Shown here piece by piece: positions 52,101 to 59,606 of a DNA stretch of 59,606 nt. Source of the DNA: DATLBA01 sp035527275 (lineage in GTDB: Bacteria > Planctomycetota > Phycisphaerae > FEN-1346); assembly GCA_035527275.1 (NCBI GenBank), contig DATLBA010000077.1, positions 1-59,606 of the forward strand. Reading direction: 5' to 3'. Within the stretch, counting starts at the first letter, position 1, and the number at the start of each line of letters is the position of its first letter. Made by a program: the position numbers and the translations under genes. The notes beneath the pieces are model-generated. The model was not told where the DNA came from and ran no database searches. It worked only from the letters and a program-made list of their open reading frames with translations.

Positions 52101-53237
52101 ATGTATAAGCAGCGCCTGTTTGCTCCCGGTCCGACGCCCGTTCCGGAGGAAACGCTTCTGGAACTGGCGCGTCCCATGTTTCACCACCGAACGGCCGAGT
52201 ATCGCAAGATGCTCGAGCAACTCACCTCCGACTTACAGTCCATCCTGCAGACCGCGCAGCCGGTTTACACGATTACGGGAAGCGGGTCGGCGGCCATGGA
52301 AGCGGCTGTGGCCAACGTCGTGGCGCGCGGCGAAAGAATAGTGGCCGTCCGCGGCGGAAAGTTCGGCGAACGCTGGTCCGACCTGGGCAAGGCCTTCGGC
52401 GCGGATGTGATCGACCTGGACATCGAGTGGGGCGCGGCCGTCACCGCCGACCAGATCGCCGAAACCCTCAAGGCCAACCCCGACGTCGTCGCCGTCTATA
52501 TCCAGCACTGCGAAACGTCCACCGGCACGGCGTGCGACGTGGAGGCGATCGCCAGGGTGGTGGGCAAAACGGATGCCCTCCTCGTCGTGGACGGCATCAC
52601 AGGCGTCGGTGCGCTGCCCTATTACATGGATAAGTGGGGCGTGGACATCACGGTCGTCGGCAGCCAGAAGGCGCTGATGCTGCCGGCGGGCCTCGCCTTT
52701 ATCGCCTGCTCCGAGAAGGCCTGGAAAAAAATCGACGCAACCCGGGCGCCCGTCTACTACGTGGACCTGAAGGCCTACCGAAAGAGCCTCGCCAAGTGGG
52801 ACAACCCGTGGACGCCCGCCAACGTCATGGTCCGGGCCGCCCTCAAGAGCACCGCCATGATCCGCGCCGAAGGGCTGGAGAAGGTCTGGGCCGAGACGCG
52901 GCGTCGGGCCGAGGCCACGCGCGCCGCCGCCAAGGCGCTCGGGCTCAAACCGTTCAGCAAGAGCCCGTCGGACAGCGTGACGGCCATCTGCGTGCCCGAG
53001 GGCGTGGACGGCGAGGCGCTGTCGAAAGTCATGGCGAACGACTTCGGCGTCCGCATCGCCGGCGGCCAGGCCCACCTCAAGGGCAAAATCATCCGGTTCT
53101 CCCACATGGGTTACCTCGACGCCTTCGATTGTCTGGCGGCCGTCGGCGCCTTGGAGATGGCCCTCGGGAAACTCGGGGTTGCCGTGGCTTACGGGGCGGG
53201 CGTTGCCGCAGCCCAGAAGGTGCTCGCCCGGGCGTAG
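52101..53237 (+). CDS. Class V aminotransferase (alanine-glyoxylate/serine-pyruvate type), possible phosphoserine aminotransferase
   Basis: 378 aa. It starts LFAPGPTPVPEETLLELARP, the standard opening of this class. The glycine-rich TITGSGSAAMEA binds the cofactor phosphate, Asp164 in VVDGITGVG contacts the pyridine nitrogen, and Lys190 in VVGSQKALMLPAG is the Schiff-base lysine. Family members transaminate alanine, serine, glyoxylate, aspartate or phosphoserine. Because serA follows 79 nt later in the same direction and no serC is present in the window, a phosphoserine aminotransferase role is likely but inferred. Confidence 0.9.
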   Translation: MYKQRLFAPGPTPVPEETLLELARPMFHHRTAEYRKMLEQLTSDLQSILQTAQPVYTITGSGSAAMEAAVANVVARGERIVAVRGGKFGERWSDLGKAFGADVIDLDIEWGAAVTADQIAETLKANPDVVAVYIQHCETSTGTACDVEAIARVVGKTDALLVVDGITGVGALPYYMDKWGVDITVVGSQKALMLPAGLAFIACSEKAWKKIDATRAPVYYVDLKAYRKSLAKWDNPWTPANVMVRAALKSTAMIRAEGLEKVWAETRRRAEATRAAAKALGLKPFSKSPSDSVTAICVPEGVDGEALSKVMANDFGVRIAGGQAHLKGKIIRFSHMGYLDAFDCLAAVGALEMALGKLGVAVAYGAGVAAAQKVLARA

Positions 53238-53316
53238 CGGACCCGCTGAGGACCGGCCAACTTGTTCAGCAGCAGGGCGCTCGCTCTGCGCAGGACGATG
53301 CACAAAGGAAAACCGC

Positions 53317-54924
53317 ATGAAAATCCTCGTATCCGACAAACTCGCCGACGAAGGTATCGAAATTCTCAAGGCCGAACCCGGCTTTGAGGTGGATGTGCGC
53401 ACCGACCTGACGCCCGACCAACTGAAAAGCGAAATCGGGAAATACGACGGCATCGTCATCCGCTCGGGGACCAAATTGACGGCCGACGTGCTGGCCGAGC
53501 CGGGCAACCTCAAAGCCATCGCCCGCGCAGGCGTCGGCGTGGACAACGTGGACATCCCGACCGCGACGCGCCACGGCATCGTCGTTATGAATGCGCCCGA
53601 CGGCAACACGCTCTCGACGGCCGAACTGACCATCGGCTTGATGCTCGCCGTCAGCCGCAACGTCGTCCCCGCCAGTGTCAGCCTTCGCGAGGGCAAGTGG
53701 GACCGCAAGCAGTTCATGGGCCGCCAACTGGCCGGCAAGACGGTCGGCATCGTCGGCCTGGGCCGCATCGGCACGGCCGTCGCCCGCCGCTGCCTCGGCT
53801 TCGAGATGAAGGTCGTCGGCTACGACCCGTTCGTCGCGGGCGGCCGGGAACTGGCAACGCAAATCCGCCTCGTCGAGAACATCGAGGACCTCCTCAAGGA
53901 AGCAGATTACCTGACGGTCCATACGCCGCTGAGCGACGAGACGCGCGGCCTCATCGGCGCGGGGGAACTCGCGATGCTGCCGAAAGGGGCGTTTGTCATC
54001 AATACGGCCCGCGGCGGCATCGTGGATGAGCAGGCCCTCCTGGAAGCCCTCGAGTCGGGTCACCTGGGCGGCGCCGGCCTCGACGTCTATACCTCCGAGC
54101 CGCCCCGGAACCGGGCCCTCGTCGAGCACCCGAAGGCCGTCGCGCTGCCGCACCTCGGCGCCTCGAGCCGCGAAGCCCAGCAAGGCGTCGCCATCGACGC
54201 CTGCCGCAACCTCGTCGATTACCTTGCCGACCGGGGACTGCGGAACGCCCTGAACGTGCCGGCCATCGATTTCGTCGCCGCCGGCGAACTCAAACCCTAC
54301 GCCGAACTCGGCCACCGCATGGGCGCCATCCTCGCCGCCATCTTCCGGGGGCGGCTGAAACTCCTGACTGTGACCTACGCCGGCGAAATCGCCGACCAGC
54401 CCTACAACCAGGTCACCATCAGCCTCATCATCGGAATGCTTCAGAACGTTGTCGGCATGCCGCTGAACGTCGTCAACGCCCGGGTGGCGGCCAAGGAGAG
54501 CGGTGTCGAAGTGTCCGAGCAGACGTCGAGCGACGCGCGCGGCTATGCGTCCAGTCTTCGCGTCGTGGCCGAAGGCGACCGCGAGAGCCGCTCGGTGCGC
54601 GGCACCGTCTTCGGGGCGCGCCATCCGCGCGTCACCGCCATCGACGAGTTCTACATGGAACTCAGGCCCGAGGGCGACCTCGTCATCACTTTCAACGAGG
54701 ACCGCCCCGGCATCATCGGCGAGGTTGGAACCATCTTCGGCTCGCACGGCGTCAACATCGCCAGCATGACCTTCGGGCGCAAAGTGAATTCGGGCGAAGC
54801 GTGCCTGGGGTTGACGCTGGACACCGTTCCCCCGCCCGAGGTTCTCGAGGAACTGCGCAATAAGGCATTCATGAAATGCGTCCACCACGTCAGCCTCCCG
54901 CCGCTTACGACCGAGGGGGGGTAG
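53317..54924 (+). CDS. serA: D-3-phosphoglycerate dehydrogenase
   Basis: 535 aa from ATG 53317 (AAAGGA upstream). It has the substrate domain (SDKLADEGIEIL, RSGTKLTADVL, GVGVDNVDIPTATRHGI), the NAD domain (VGIVGLGRIGTAVARR, NTARGGIVDE) and catalytic LPHLGASSREAQ. An intervening ASB domain and a C-terminal ACT domain (EDRPGIIGEVGTIFGSHGVN) follow. The length and order match the long type 1 form, whose ACT domain often senses serine. It is the first enzyme of serine synthesis, paired with the upstream aminotransferase. The next gene overlaps its end. Confidence 0.96.
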   Translation: MKILVSDKLADEGIEILKAEPGFEVDVRTDLTPDQLKSEIGKYDGIVIRSGTKLTADVLAEPGNLKAIARAGVGVDNVDIPTATRHGIVVMNAPDGNTLSTAELTIGLMLAVSRNVVPASVSLREGKWDRKQFMGRQLAGKTVGIVGLGRIGTAVARRCLGFEMKVVGYDPFVAGGRELATQIRLVENIEDLLKEADYLTVHTPLSDETRGLIGAGELAMLPKGAFVINTARGGIVDEQALLEALESGHLGGAGLDVYTSEPPRNRALVEHPKAVALPHLGASSREAQQGVAIDACRNLVDYLADRGLRNALNVPAIDFVAAGELKPYAELGHRMGAILAAIFRGRLKLLTVTYAGEIADQPYNQVTISLIIGMLQNVVGMPLNVVNARVAAKESGVEVSEQTSSDARGYASSLRVVAEGDRESRSVRGTVFGARHPRVTAIDEFYMELRPEGDLVITFNEDRPGIIGEVGTIFGSHGVNIASMTFGRKVNSGEACLGLTLDTVPPPEVLEELRNKAFMKCVHHVSLPPLTTEGG

Positions 54925-56264
54925 GCGCTGCAGCCTCCGCCTGGCGTTTCGCGCGGCTCTGCGTCGGCCTCTTTCTCCTGGTCGCGGGCGGCTGCGAACC
55001 GAGAGGACCCCGCGCCGAACCCGTCCTCCTTTTCTCCGGGAGCAATCACGGCGTCCTGGCGGCGTGCGGGTGTCCCGGGAACCCGAGCGGCGGATTCGCC
55101 AAACGACAGGGACTCATCGAGCAGTATCGCCGTTCCTGCCGGCACGTCTTACTCCTCGACGCCGGCGATCTGTTTCCGGACCACGAAAACAAGACGCTGG
55201 TCCGATACCTGGCGCGCGCCGCGGCCCGCGCGGAATACGACGCCATCGCTCTGGGGGACCAGGAATTCCTGCTGGGTGCCCCGCGGCTTCGGGACCTTCG
55301 CCGCCAATACCAGTTGCCTTTCATCTGCGCGAACGTGCGCGATGCGGCAGGCCGGGAAGTGGTTCCGCCGCACGTCGTCCGGCAGGTGGGGGACCTGGTG
55401 GTCGGAATCTTCGCCGTTGTTGCCGACCGGGTTTACGGATATCCGCCCATGGAATGGCGCAAGGGGCTCCGGATTGAGCCGCCCATCCGTGCCGCGCACC
55501 GCGAAGCCCGGGCCCTGGCCGCCTGCGACCTCGTCGTCGCCGTCTCGCACCAGCCGCTCGCGGACACGCGCCGCCTGGCTGCCGAGGTGCCCGGTATCGA
55601 CGTGGTTGTCTCCGGCCACGATTCCACGGTGCTTTACGAGCCGGAGGAAATCGGCGGCGCGATCCTCGTCGGCACAGGGGACCAGGGCCGTTTCCTCGGG
55701 GCCTTGGCGCCCGGCCGCGGACCGAAAGGCGAAGTCCGCTGGTCGCATGACCTGACAAACCTGTCCGCGCGCGTCCCCGGCGCGGCGTGGGCCGAGAACC
55801 TCTATTGGGCATACGTCAAGGAGGCCGGGGAAGAGCCGCCGCCCAGTTGGGATACGCCGGTCCCGAAGCGCTTTGAACCCGCCGAGGCGTGCAACACGTG
55901 TCACGAGACACAGTTCAAGCACTGGAAGACCACCGCGCACTCCCGCTCGTACGCATCGGTCGAGCGCACCGGCCGACACGAGGATCCCGAATGCCTGATG
56001 TGCCACACGATGGGATTCGGGCGGCCGGGCGGTTTCGTTTCAATCAAGGAGACGCCCGGCCTCGGCCGCGTCACGTGCCAGGGATGTCACGCCGTCACGA
56101 GCGACCACAAGGAGAAAGGTGTGAAGCCCGACCCGCGAATCAATATTTCGTCGCGCCTTTGTATGTCCTGCCACGGCCCCGTCCAGAGCCCGAACTTTGA
56201 TTACTTTGTTTACAGGCCGAAGATTCTCCATCACCCCGAAAGTTCCGGCGACAACGATTATTGA
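54876..56264 (+). CDS. Metallophosphoesterase-like lipoprotein fused to a tetraheme cytochrome c554-type domain
   Basis: 462 aa from ATG 54876, 49 nt inside serA; no clearly better start was found. A hydrophobic segment ends in a lipobox-like VAGGC (Cys40). The N-terminal domain resembles 5'-nucleotidase-type phosphoesterases (SGSNHGVLAACGCPGNPSGG, LLLDAGDLF, YDAIALGDQEFLLG, VVSGHDS). The C-terminal ~130 residues contain four heme motifs: CNTCH (~339), CLMCH (~372), CQGCH (~402) and CMSCH (~429), with histidines (KTTAHSRSY) able to be distal ligands. It should sit outside the inner membrane and move electrons; the phosphoesterase half may bind metal without hydrolysis. Confidence 0.85.
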   Translation: MRPPRQPPAAYDRGGVGAAASAWRFARLCVGLFLLVAGGCEPRGPRAEPVLLFSGSNHGVLAACGCPGNPSGGFAKRQGLIEQYRRSCRHVLLLDAGDLFPDHENKTLVRYLARAAARAEYDAIALGDQEFLLGAPRLRDLRRQYQLPFICANVRDAAGREVVPPHVVRQVGDLVVGIFAVVADRVYGYPPMEWRKGLRIEPPIRAAHREARALAACDLVVAVSHQPLADTRRLAAEVPGIDVVVSGHDSTVLYEPEEIGGAILVGTGDQGRFLGALAPGRGPKGEVRWSHDLTNLSARVPGAAWAENLYWAYVKEAGEEPPPSWDTPVPKRFEPAEACNTCHETQFKHWKTTAHSRSYASVERTGRHEDPECLMCHTMGFGRPGGFVSIKETPGLGRVTCQGCHAVTSDHKEKGVKPDPRINISSRLCMSCHGPVQSPNFDYFVYRPKILHHPESSGDNDY

Positions 56265-56409
56265 GGATGGTATTGTTGAGTGCAGCATTGCCAATGTCCG
56301 CGACGAAGGTCGATGGGCAAGGCCAAAACCTGCCACTCTGCCATTCTCTCACGTAGGGCGGGTCCTCTGGACCCACGCGGAATCTGACCTTTGCCAAAAG
56401 GCTGTCCCA

Positions 56410-56438
56410 TTGCCAATCGTTCCCGCCGGTGTTATTCT
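56410..56438 (+). promoter_or_regulatory. Promoter of the SagB-like gene
   Basis: TTGCCA (56410-56415), a 17-nt spacer and TATTCT (56433-56438), followed by GGAAGGAGGT before ATG 56462. Confidence 0.5.
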
Positions 56439-56461
56439 CGCGCATGGGAAGGAGGTGGGTC

Positions 56462-57136
56462 ATGTGGATGCGACGCGTTTTGGCGGTGCTGTTGGCGGGG
56501 TCCCTGGTCGGCCTGGGCGGACATTCGTGCGGCTCGGACGAAGAAAGCGCAGCGGGCGCCGTCGAGTTGGTTCGCCTGCCGCCGCCCGTTACGGAAGGGC
56601 GCGTGTCGGTTGAGGAAGCGCTCGCGAGGCGGCGATCGGTCCGCGCATTTTCGGGCGCGCCGCTGCCGCTTGAAAGGCTGGGGCAACTTCTGTGGAGCGC
56701 CCAGGGCGTCACCGACCCGCGGGGCCTTCGGACGGCGCCGTCGGCGGGTGCGCTCTATCCGCTCGAGGTCTATGCCGTGACGCCTGAAGGGGTCTTCAAG
56801 TATCTCCCCGCCCGGCATGCTCTCCGAAAGGTCAAGAGCGGGGACGTGCGGAAGGAGTTGGCGGCCGCAGCGCTCGGCCAGACGTGGATGGCCCGGGCGC
56901 CCGTGTGTCTTGTGATTGCGGGGGTTGAGGCGCGCACGGCCCGCAAGTACGGGACGCGGGCGCGGCGGTACGTGGACATCGAGGTGGGATGCGCGGCCGA
57001 GAACGTGTTCCTCCAGGCGACGGCCCTGGGCCTCGGTTCGGTGCCGGTCGGGGCGTTCGACGACAAAAAGGTGAAGGCGGTCGTCGGCTGTGCCGCAGAC
57101 GAAGAGCCGCTCCTGATTGTGCCGGTGGGGGAATGA
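56462..57136 (+). CDS. SagB/ThcOx-type nitroreductase with an N-terminal export signal
   Basis: 224 aa from ATG 56462, which has a near-perfect GGAAGGAGGT site. A hydrophobic signal (~4-20) ends near a cysteine (Cys ~23) that could be lipidated, although the lipobox is poor. The nitroreductase fold has FMN-binding ARRRSVRAFSG, LGQLLWSAQGVTD, TAPSAGALYPLEVYAV, and then DIEVGCAAENVFLQATALGL with VGAFDDKKVKAVVG near the end. SagB-like enzymes oxidise azolines or act as FMN reductases. No YcaO or peptide precursor is nearby, so a natural-product role is not supported. Confidence 0.85.
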   Translation: MWMRRVLAVLLAGSLVGLGGHSCGSDEESAAGAVELVRLPPPVTEGRVSVEEALARRRSVRAFSGAPLPLERLGQLLWSAQGVTDPRGLRTAPSAGALYPLEVYAVTPEGVFKYLPARHALRKVKSGDVRKELAAAALGQTWMARAPVCLVIAGVEARTARKYGTRARRYVDIEVGCAAENVFLQATALGLGSVPVGAFDDKKVKAVVGCAADEEPLLIVPVGE

Positions 57137-57333
57137 AGGCCTGGCTACAATTTTCTCAACATGGGTGGGTGGGGGCGATTTTTCCCCGCCAGCCCTCGGA
57201 GGGCGGGAACAAGACCCCGCCGCAGGCGTCTAAGTTTGACGGAAGGTCCGCGGCCGGTCGGGCCGATAATAGACACGGTGGACCCTGCGCCAAGATGACC
57301 TGACCAGAATCTCCCCTACCTGGAAGTCCGGCT

Positions 57334-59040
57334 GTGCATACCCGCCAGGGTGAGCCTCAGGTCCGTTTCCTTTGGGACGTCCTCGCGACGGTTCAGCGTG
57401 CGTTCTCGCGCCGGGCGGCCGCCCGGGCGGCGCTCTGGGCCGCGTCCGGGGGCCTGACCCTCCTCGCCGCCCTCCTGATTGCCGATGCGGCGTTTGCCTT
57501 CCCGCCGGATGCGCGTCTTGTGGTTTATCCGGCGGCGGTCCTCGTCGGCCTGGCCGGCGCAGCGGGTTCGGCCTATGCGGCAGGGGCGCGGAAACCGTCG
57601 CTCTTCTATGTGGCGCGGCTAATCGAGCAGCGCCGGCCGGAACTCAAAAACGACCTGGTCACGTTTCTGGAACTCGCCACCGACCCCGAAACCGAACCGT
57701 CCCTGTCGGCGGCGGTCGGGCGCCGGGCGGCTCGGATGCTGGCCGGGCCCATAGGGTCCCCGTCCGGAAGGGGAATCGAGGCACCGGCCCTTCTCGCGCC
57801 GGTCGGGTGGCGACGGCCGCTCATGGCCGCCGGCGGCGCAGCATTTTGCTTGGCCGTCACCCTCTGGCTTGCTCAAGGCATCGTGATCCGGCCCGGGCCG
57901 CATTGGACCGAAGCCGCCATCGCCCGCAGCGAAGGGAGCGCTCCCGTGTCCTCCCGCGATGCAACCCCGATATACATCGGGGCTGAGGCCGGCTCAGCGC
58001 CCGCCCCGGCGGGTAAAATTGAAGGTTCCCCGGACGGCTCCCTCCCGTCCCCCGCGCCGCCCGAGCAGGAAGCAGCCACCAGCGCAACCGGCTCGAACGC
58101 CGACGGGAACCGGGAGACGGCCGAGGTGGACGGGAGCGGCGGCGAGGGCGATGCCGAAGCATTTGCTGCGGCCCTCGCCCAACGATGCGGGACGAAAGAA
58201 GCCGAAACCCTCCAGCGCCTCGCTGCCGCGCTTGGTGCCGAGACCGGAGCGGATGCAAGCGGCGCCTCTTCCGCGATTTCGCCTGACTCGGAAGGCGGCC
58301 GCGGAGATGCCGTCCCCCATCCGGCGACCGGAACCAAACCGAACCCGGGCGGCGCCTCCGACGCTGAAACCGGCGCCGAGGCAGGCTCAGCCGCGGGCGC
58401 TGATGGAAACTCTGAAGACATTCAAGCCGGTGCCGGCGGCCCGCCCGAGGGGTCAGGGTCGAGGGCGGGCGCCCAAGCGCGCCCGCCCGGCGCCGGCCTT
58501 GACGCGGGCGGAAGCGCCGCAGGAGACGCCGAACGCGAGCCTGGAACCGGCGAGTCCGGCCCGGGCCGAAGCGGCAGCGCGTCAGGTCCGCCGATCGGAG
58601 AGCGGCCTCCGACCTCTTTTTCCGATAAGCCCCTTGACCCGGTCCGGTGGGCGGAGCAATTAATTAGGGAAGCGGACGAGCGCCTCCGGGAAGGTGAAGT
58701 GAACGACGCCTTTCTCGGCCGGATGGGCATGAGTCGGGCCGACTTTCGCCGTTTCGTCACGGCCTGGCGCAGGCGATTCGACGTGGCCGCCGGACCGGAC
58801 GCAACGCCCGAGCCGGCCCGGGCGCGCACGGCGGCGGGAGCCGATGCCGGCGAACTGGTACAGGCGACGGGGGATGCGGCAGCGCGGACGATTGTCGATG
58901 CCGGTCCGCCTCGTGCCGCGCCGTCCGAGGTGGTCGAAGCGGAGTTGGGCGGCGTCCGCGGCCGGTTCCGGCCGGTCGTCCGGGCCTACCTCGAGCGGGT
59001 CGGCCAACTGGCCGCCGAGGCGGAAAGCAGGCAACCATGA
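57334..59040 (+). CDS. Membrane protein with long low-complexity periplasmic or cytoplasmic centre
   Basis: 568 aa from GTG 57334; the ribosome site is weak. The N-terminal ~100 residues hold two transmembrane helices (RAALWAASGGLTLLAALLIA, VVYPAAVLVGLAGAAGSAYA) and the phrase FYVARLIEQRRPELKNDLVT, typical of planctomycete DUF4175-like proteins. A third helix lies at ~175-190. Residues ~200-430 are Ala/Gly/Glu/Pro-rich and partly built from repeat DNA (see 57964-57981). The C-terminal ~130 residues are ordered (RWAEQLIREADERLREGEVN, RMGMSRADFRRFV). The stop overlaps the next start as ATGA. Function unknown. Confidence 0.72.
   Translation: MHTRQGEPQVRFLWDVLATVQRAFSRRAAARAALWAASGGLTLLAALLIADAAFAFPPDARLVVYPAAVLVGLAGAAGSAYAAGARKPSLFYVARLIEQRRPELKNDLVTFLELATDPETEPSLSAAVGRRAARMLAGPIGSPSGRGIEAPALLAPVGWRRPLMAAGGAAFCLAVTLWLAQGIVIRPGPHWTEAAIARSEGSAPVSSRDATPIYIGAEAGSAPAPAGKIEGSPDGSLPSPAPPEQEAATSATGSNADGNRETAEVDGSGGEGDAEAFAAALAQRCGTKEAETLQRLAAALGAETGADASGASSAISPDSEGGRGDAVPHPATGTKPNPGGASDAETGAEAGSAAGADGNSEDIQAGAGGPPEGSGSRAGAQARPPGAGLDAGGSAAGDAEREPGTGESGPGRSGSASGPPIGERPPTSFSDKPLDPVRWAEQLIREADERLREGEVNDAFLGRMGMSRADFRRFVTAWRRRFDVAAGPDATPEPARARTAAGADAGELVQATGDAAARTIVDAGPPRAAPSEVVEAELGGVRGRFRPVVRAYLERVGQLAAEAESRQP
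57964..57981. repeat. CCCCGAT/ATCGGGG hairpin inside a coding region
   Basis: CCCCGAT-ATAC-ATCGGGG, related to 50173-50190. It encodes TPIYIG in the low-complexity centre of the host gene. A nearby CGGCGGGTAAAATTG (58005-58019) is the reverse complement of words next to the intergenic copy. Confidence 0.65.
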
Positions 59041-59315
59041 CGGCGGATGCGGACCGACGCGAAGCGCTTCGGAAAATGGGGCGCGAGGCCGACCGCATCG
59101 TCAACCTCATTCTTCACACCTCCATGCCGCGCGTGGACGTCGAGATCCAGATCGAGAACTTCCGCCAGGAGTGTCTGCGCCGGTATCCCGATTGCGAGGA
59201 CCTGTTCGAGATGATCTACGCCGGCCGCTTTCGCCGCATCTGGGACCAGTGGCAGGCCGACCGCCCCGAGGACGAGGACCGGCCCTGGGCCACCGCCCAG
59301 GACGGCTCGCCCTAG
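59037..59315 (+). CDS. Small acidic protein of unknown function
   Basis: 92 aa. ATG 59037 overlaps the preceding TGA as ATGA, which points to coupled translation. It is predicted to be mostly helical (REALRKMGREADRIVNLILH, IQIENFRQECLRRYPDCEDL, FEMIYAGRFRRIWDQW), with no signal peptide or cofactor motif. It probably works with the membrane protein upstream. It converges on the thioredoxin-like gene 9 nt away. Confidence 0.8.
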   Translation: MTADADRREALRKMGREADRIVNLILHTSMPRVDVEIQIENFRQECLRRYPDCEDLFEMIYAGRFRRIWDQWQADRPEDEDRPWATAQDGSP

Positions 59316-59324
59316 CCTTCCCGC

Positions 59325-59606
59325 TTATGGTTCACCTCCCGTCGCCTCGCGCAGGGCGTCCACAAAAGCCTCCACCTTCGGCGGGTTGCGGTAGGCCTTC
59401 ACGATGTTTCCGCCGGGGCCAAAGACGACGACGACGGGCGGGTTGTCCGCTTGATAGCGCAGCGCGAATGCTTTCTTCGGGCCTTCTTCCAGGCGGGTCA
59501 CGTCCACGTGCAGCCGCACCAGCGGCTCTGCGGTCCGGACGACCTTCGGGTCGGTGAAGATTCGATAGTGCCAGATGATGCATTCATTACACCAATCGGC
59601 GCCGAA
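59325..59606 (-). CDS. Thioredoxin-like domain (DsbD C-terminal type), 5' end outside window
   Basis: 94 codons, open to the window edge. The visible part starts FGADWCNECIIWHYR, giving the redox motif Cys-Asn-Glu-Cys after Trp, and continues LVRLHVDVTR, NPPVVVVFGPGGNIV, PKVEAFVDALREATG. This pattern (thioredoxin fold, cis-Pro in NPPVVVV) matches the gamma domain of DsbD and related periplasmic thioredoxins. The missing N-terminus may include membrane helices. It likely passes electrons to envelope or cytochrome-maturation partners. Confidence 0.8.
   Translation of the reverse strand, partial: FGADWCNECIIWHYRIFTDPKVVRTAEPLVRLHVDVTRLEEGPKKAFALRYQADNPPVVVVFGPGGNIVKAYRNPPKVEAFVDALREATGGEP

Noticed and set aside
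57185..57207. Terminator-like CCCGCC/GGCGGG hairpin after the SagB-like gene
   Set aside because: It has a short imperfect stem with no T tract; too weak to list as a feature.

Overview
The window is GC-rich, gene-dense bacterial chromosome and looks like a planctomycete, probably Phycisphaerae-like. This rests on an exosortase/EpsI exopolysaccharide locus together with a PEP-CTERM protein, many secreted proteins with planctomycete-style architecture, and abundant short palindromic repeats. No rRNA, tRNA, transposase, integrase or CRISPR array was recognised. Several genes have good vegetative promoters (TTGnnn, 16-18 bp, TATAAT-like), and most starts have a clear GGAG-type ribosome binding site.

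Layout. 1-6.9 kb: the end of an AsmA-like gene; a leftward envelope operon (membrane-anchored protein, helix-turn-helix/transmembrane protein, OmpA-like lipoprotein); then a rightward pair encoding an 800-aa polytopic membrane protein and a short UvrC. 6.9-19.8 kb: a leftward exopolysaccharide operon from one strong promoter: Wza-like export protein, exosortase, EpsI, giant TPR protein, Wzc-like tyrosine autokinase, and a Wzy-like polymerase fused to VanZ. No glycosyltransferase is present, so sugar assembly must be encoded elsewhere. 20-25.6 kb: pyrF, murD and a large glycoside hydrolase, with a truD remnant beside pyrF. 25.9-31 kb: an exported protein, a sugar isomerase, thiL, tsaE and a B12/radical-SAM protein. 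31-40.7 kb: a secreted beta-propeller protein with an S55 (SpoIVB-like) protein, then dnaE and folC. 40.9-46 kb: a membrane protein overlapping aroB, then dprA, a sugar isomerase and a Gfo/Idh oxidoreductase.

46-52 kb is the accessory part. It holds a secreted subtilisin-like protease with a PEP-CTERM tail (a likely substrate of the exosortase at 17 kb), a small membrane protein ending in a 33-nt tandem repeat, and a pentapeptide-repeat potassium-channel-like protein. Between them lie several dispersed repeat families, including copies of a frameshifted dprA 3' end. 52-59.6 kb returns to metabolism and electron transfer: a class V aminotransferase plus serA (serine synthesis), a metallophosphoesterase/tetraheme cytochrome fusion, a SagB-like nitroreductase, a low-complexity membrane protein with a small overlapping partner, and a partial thioredoxin-like gene leaving the right edge.

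The most unusual signals are the repeats that have become part of genes. One palindrome supplies the stop codons of two convergent genes, another copy is read through inside the EpsI gene, and a dprA-tail element follows the stop codons of unrelated genes.
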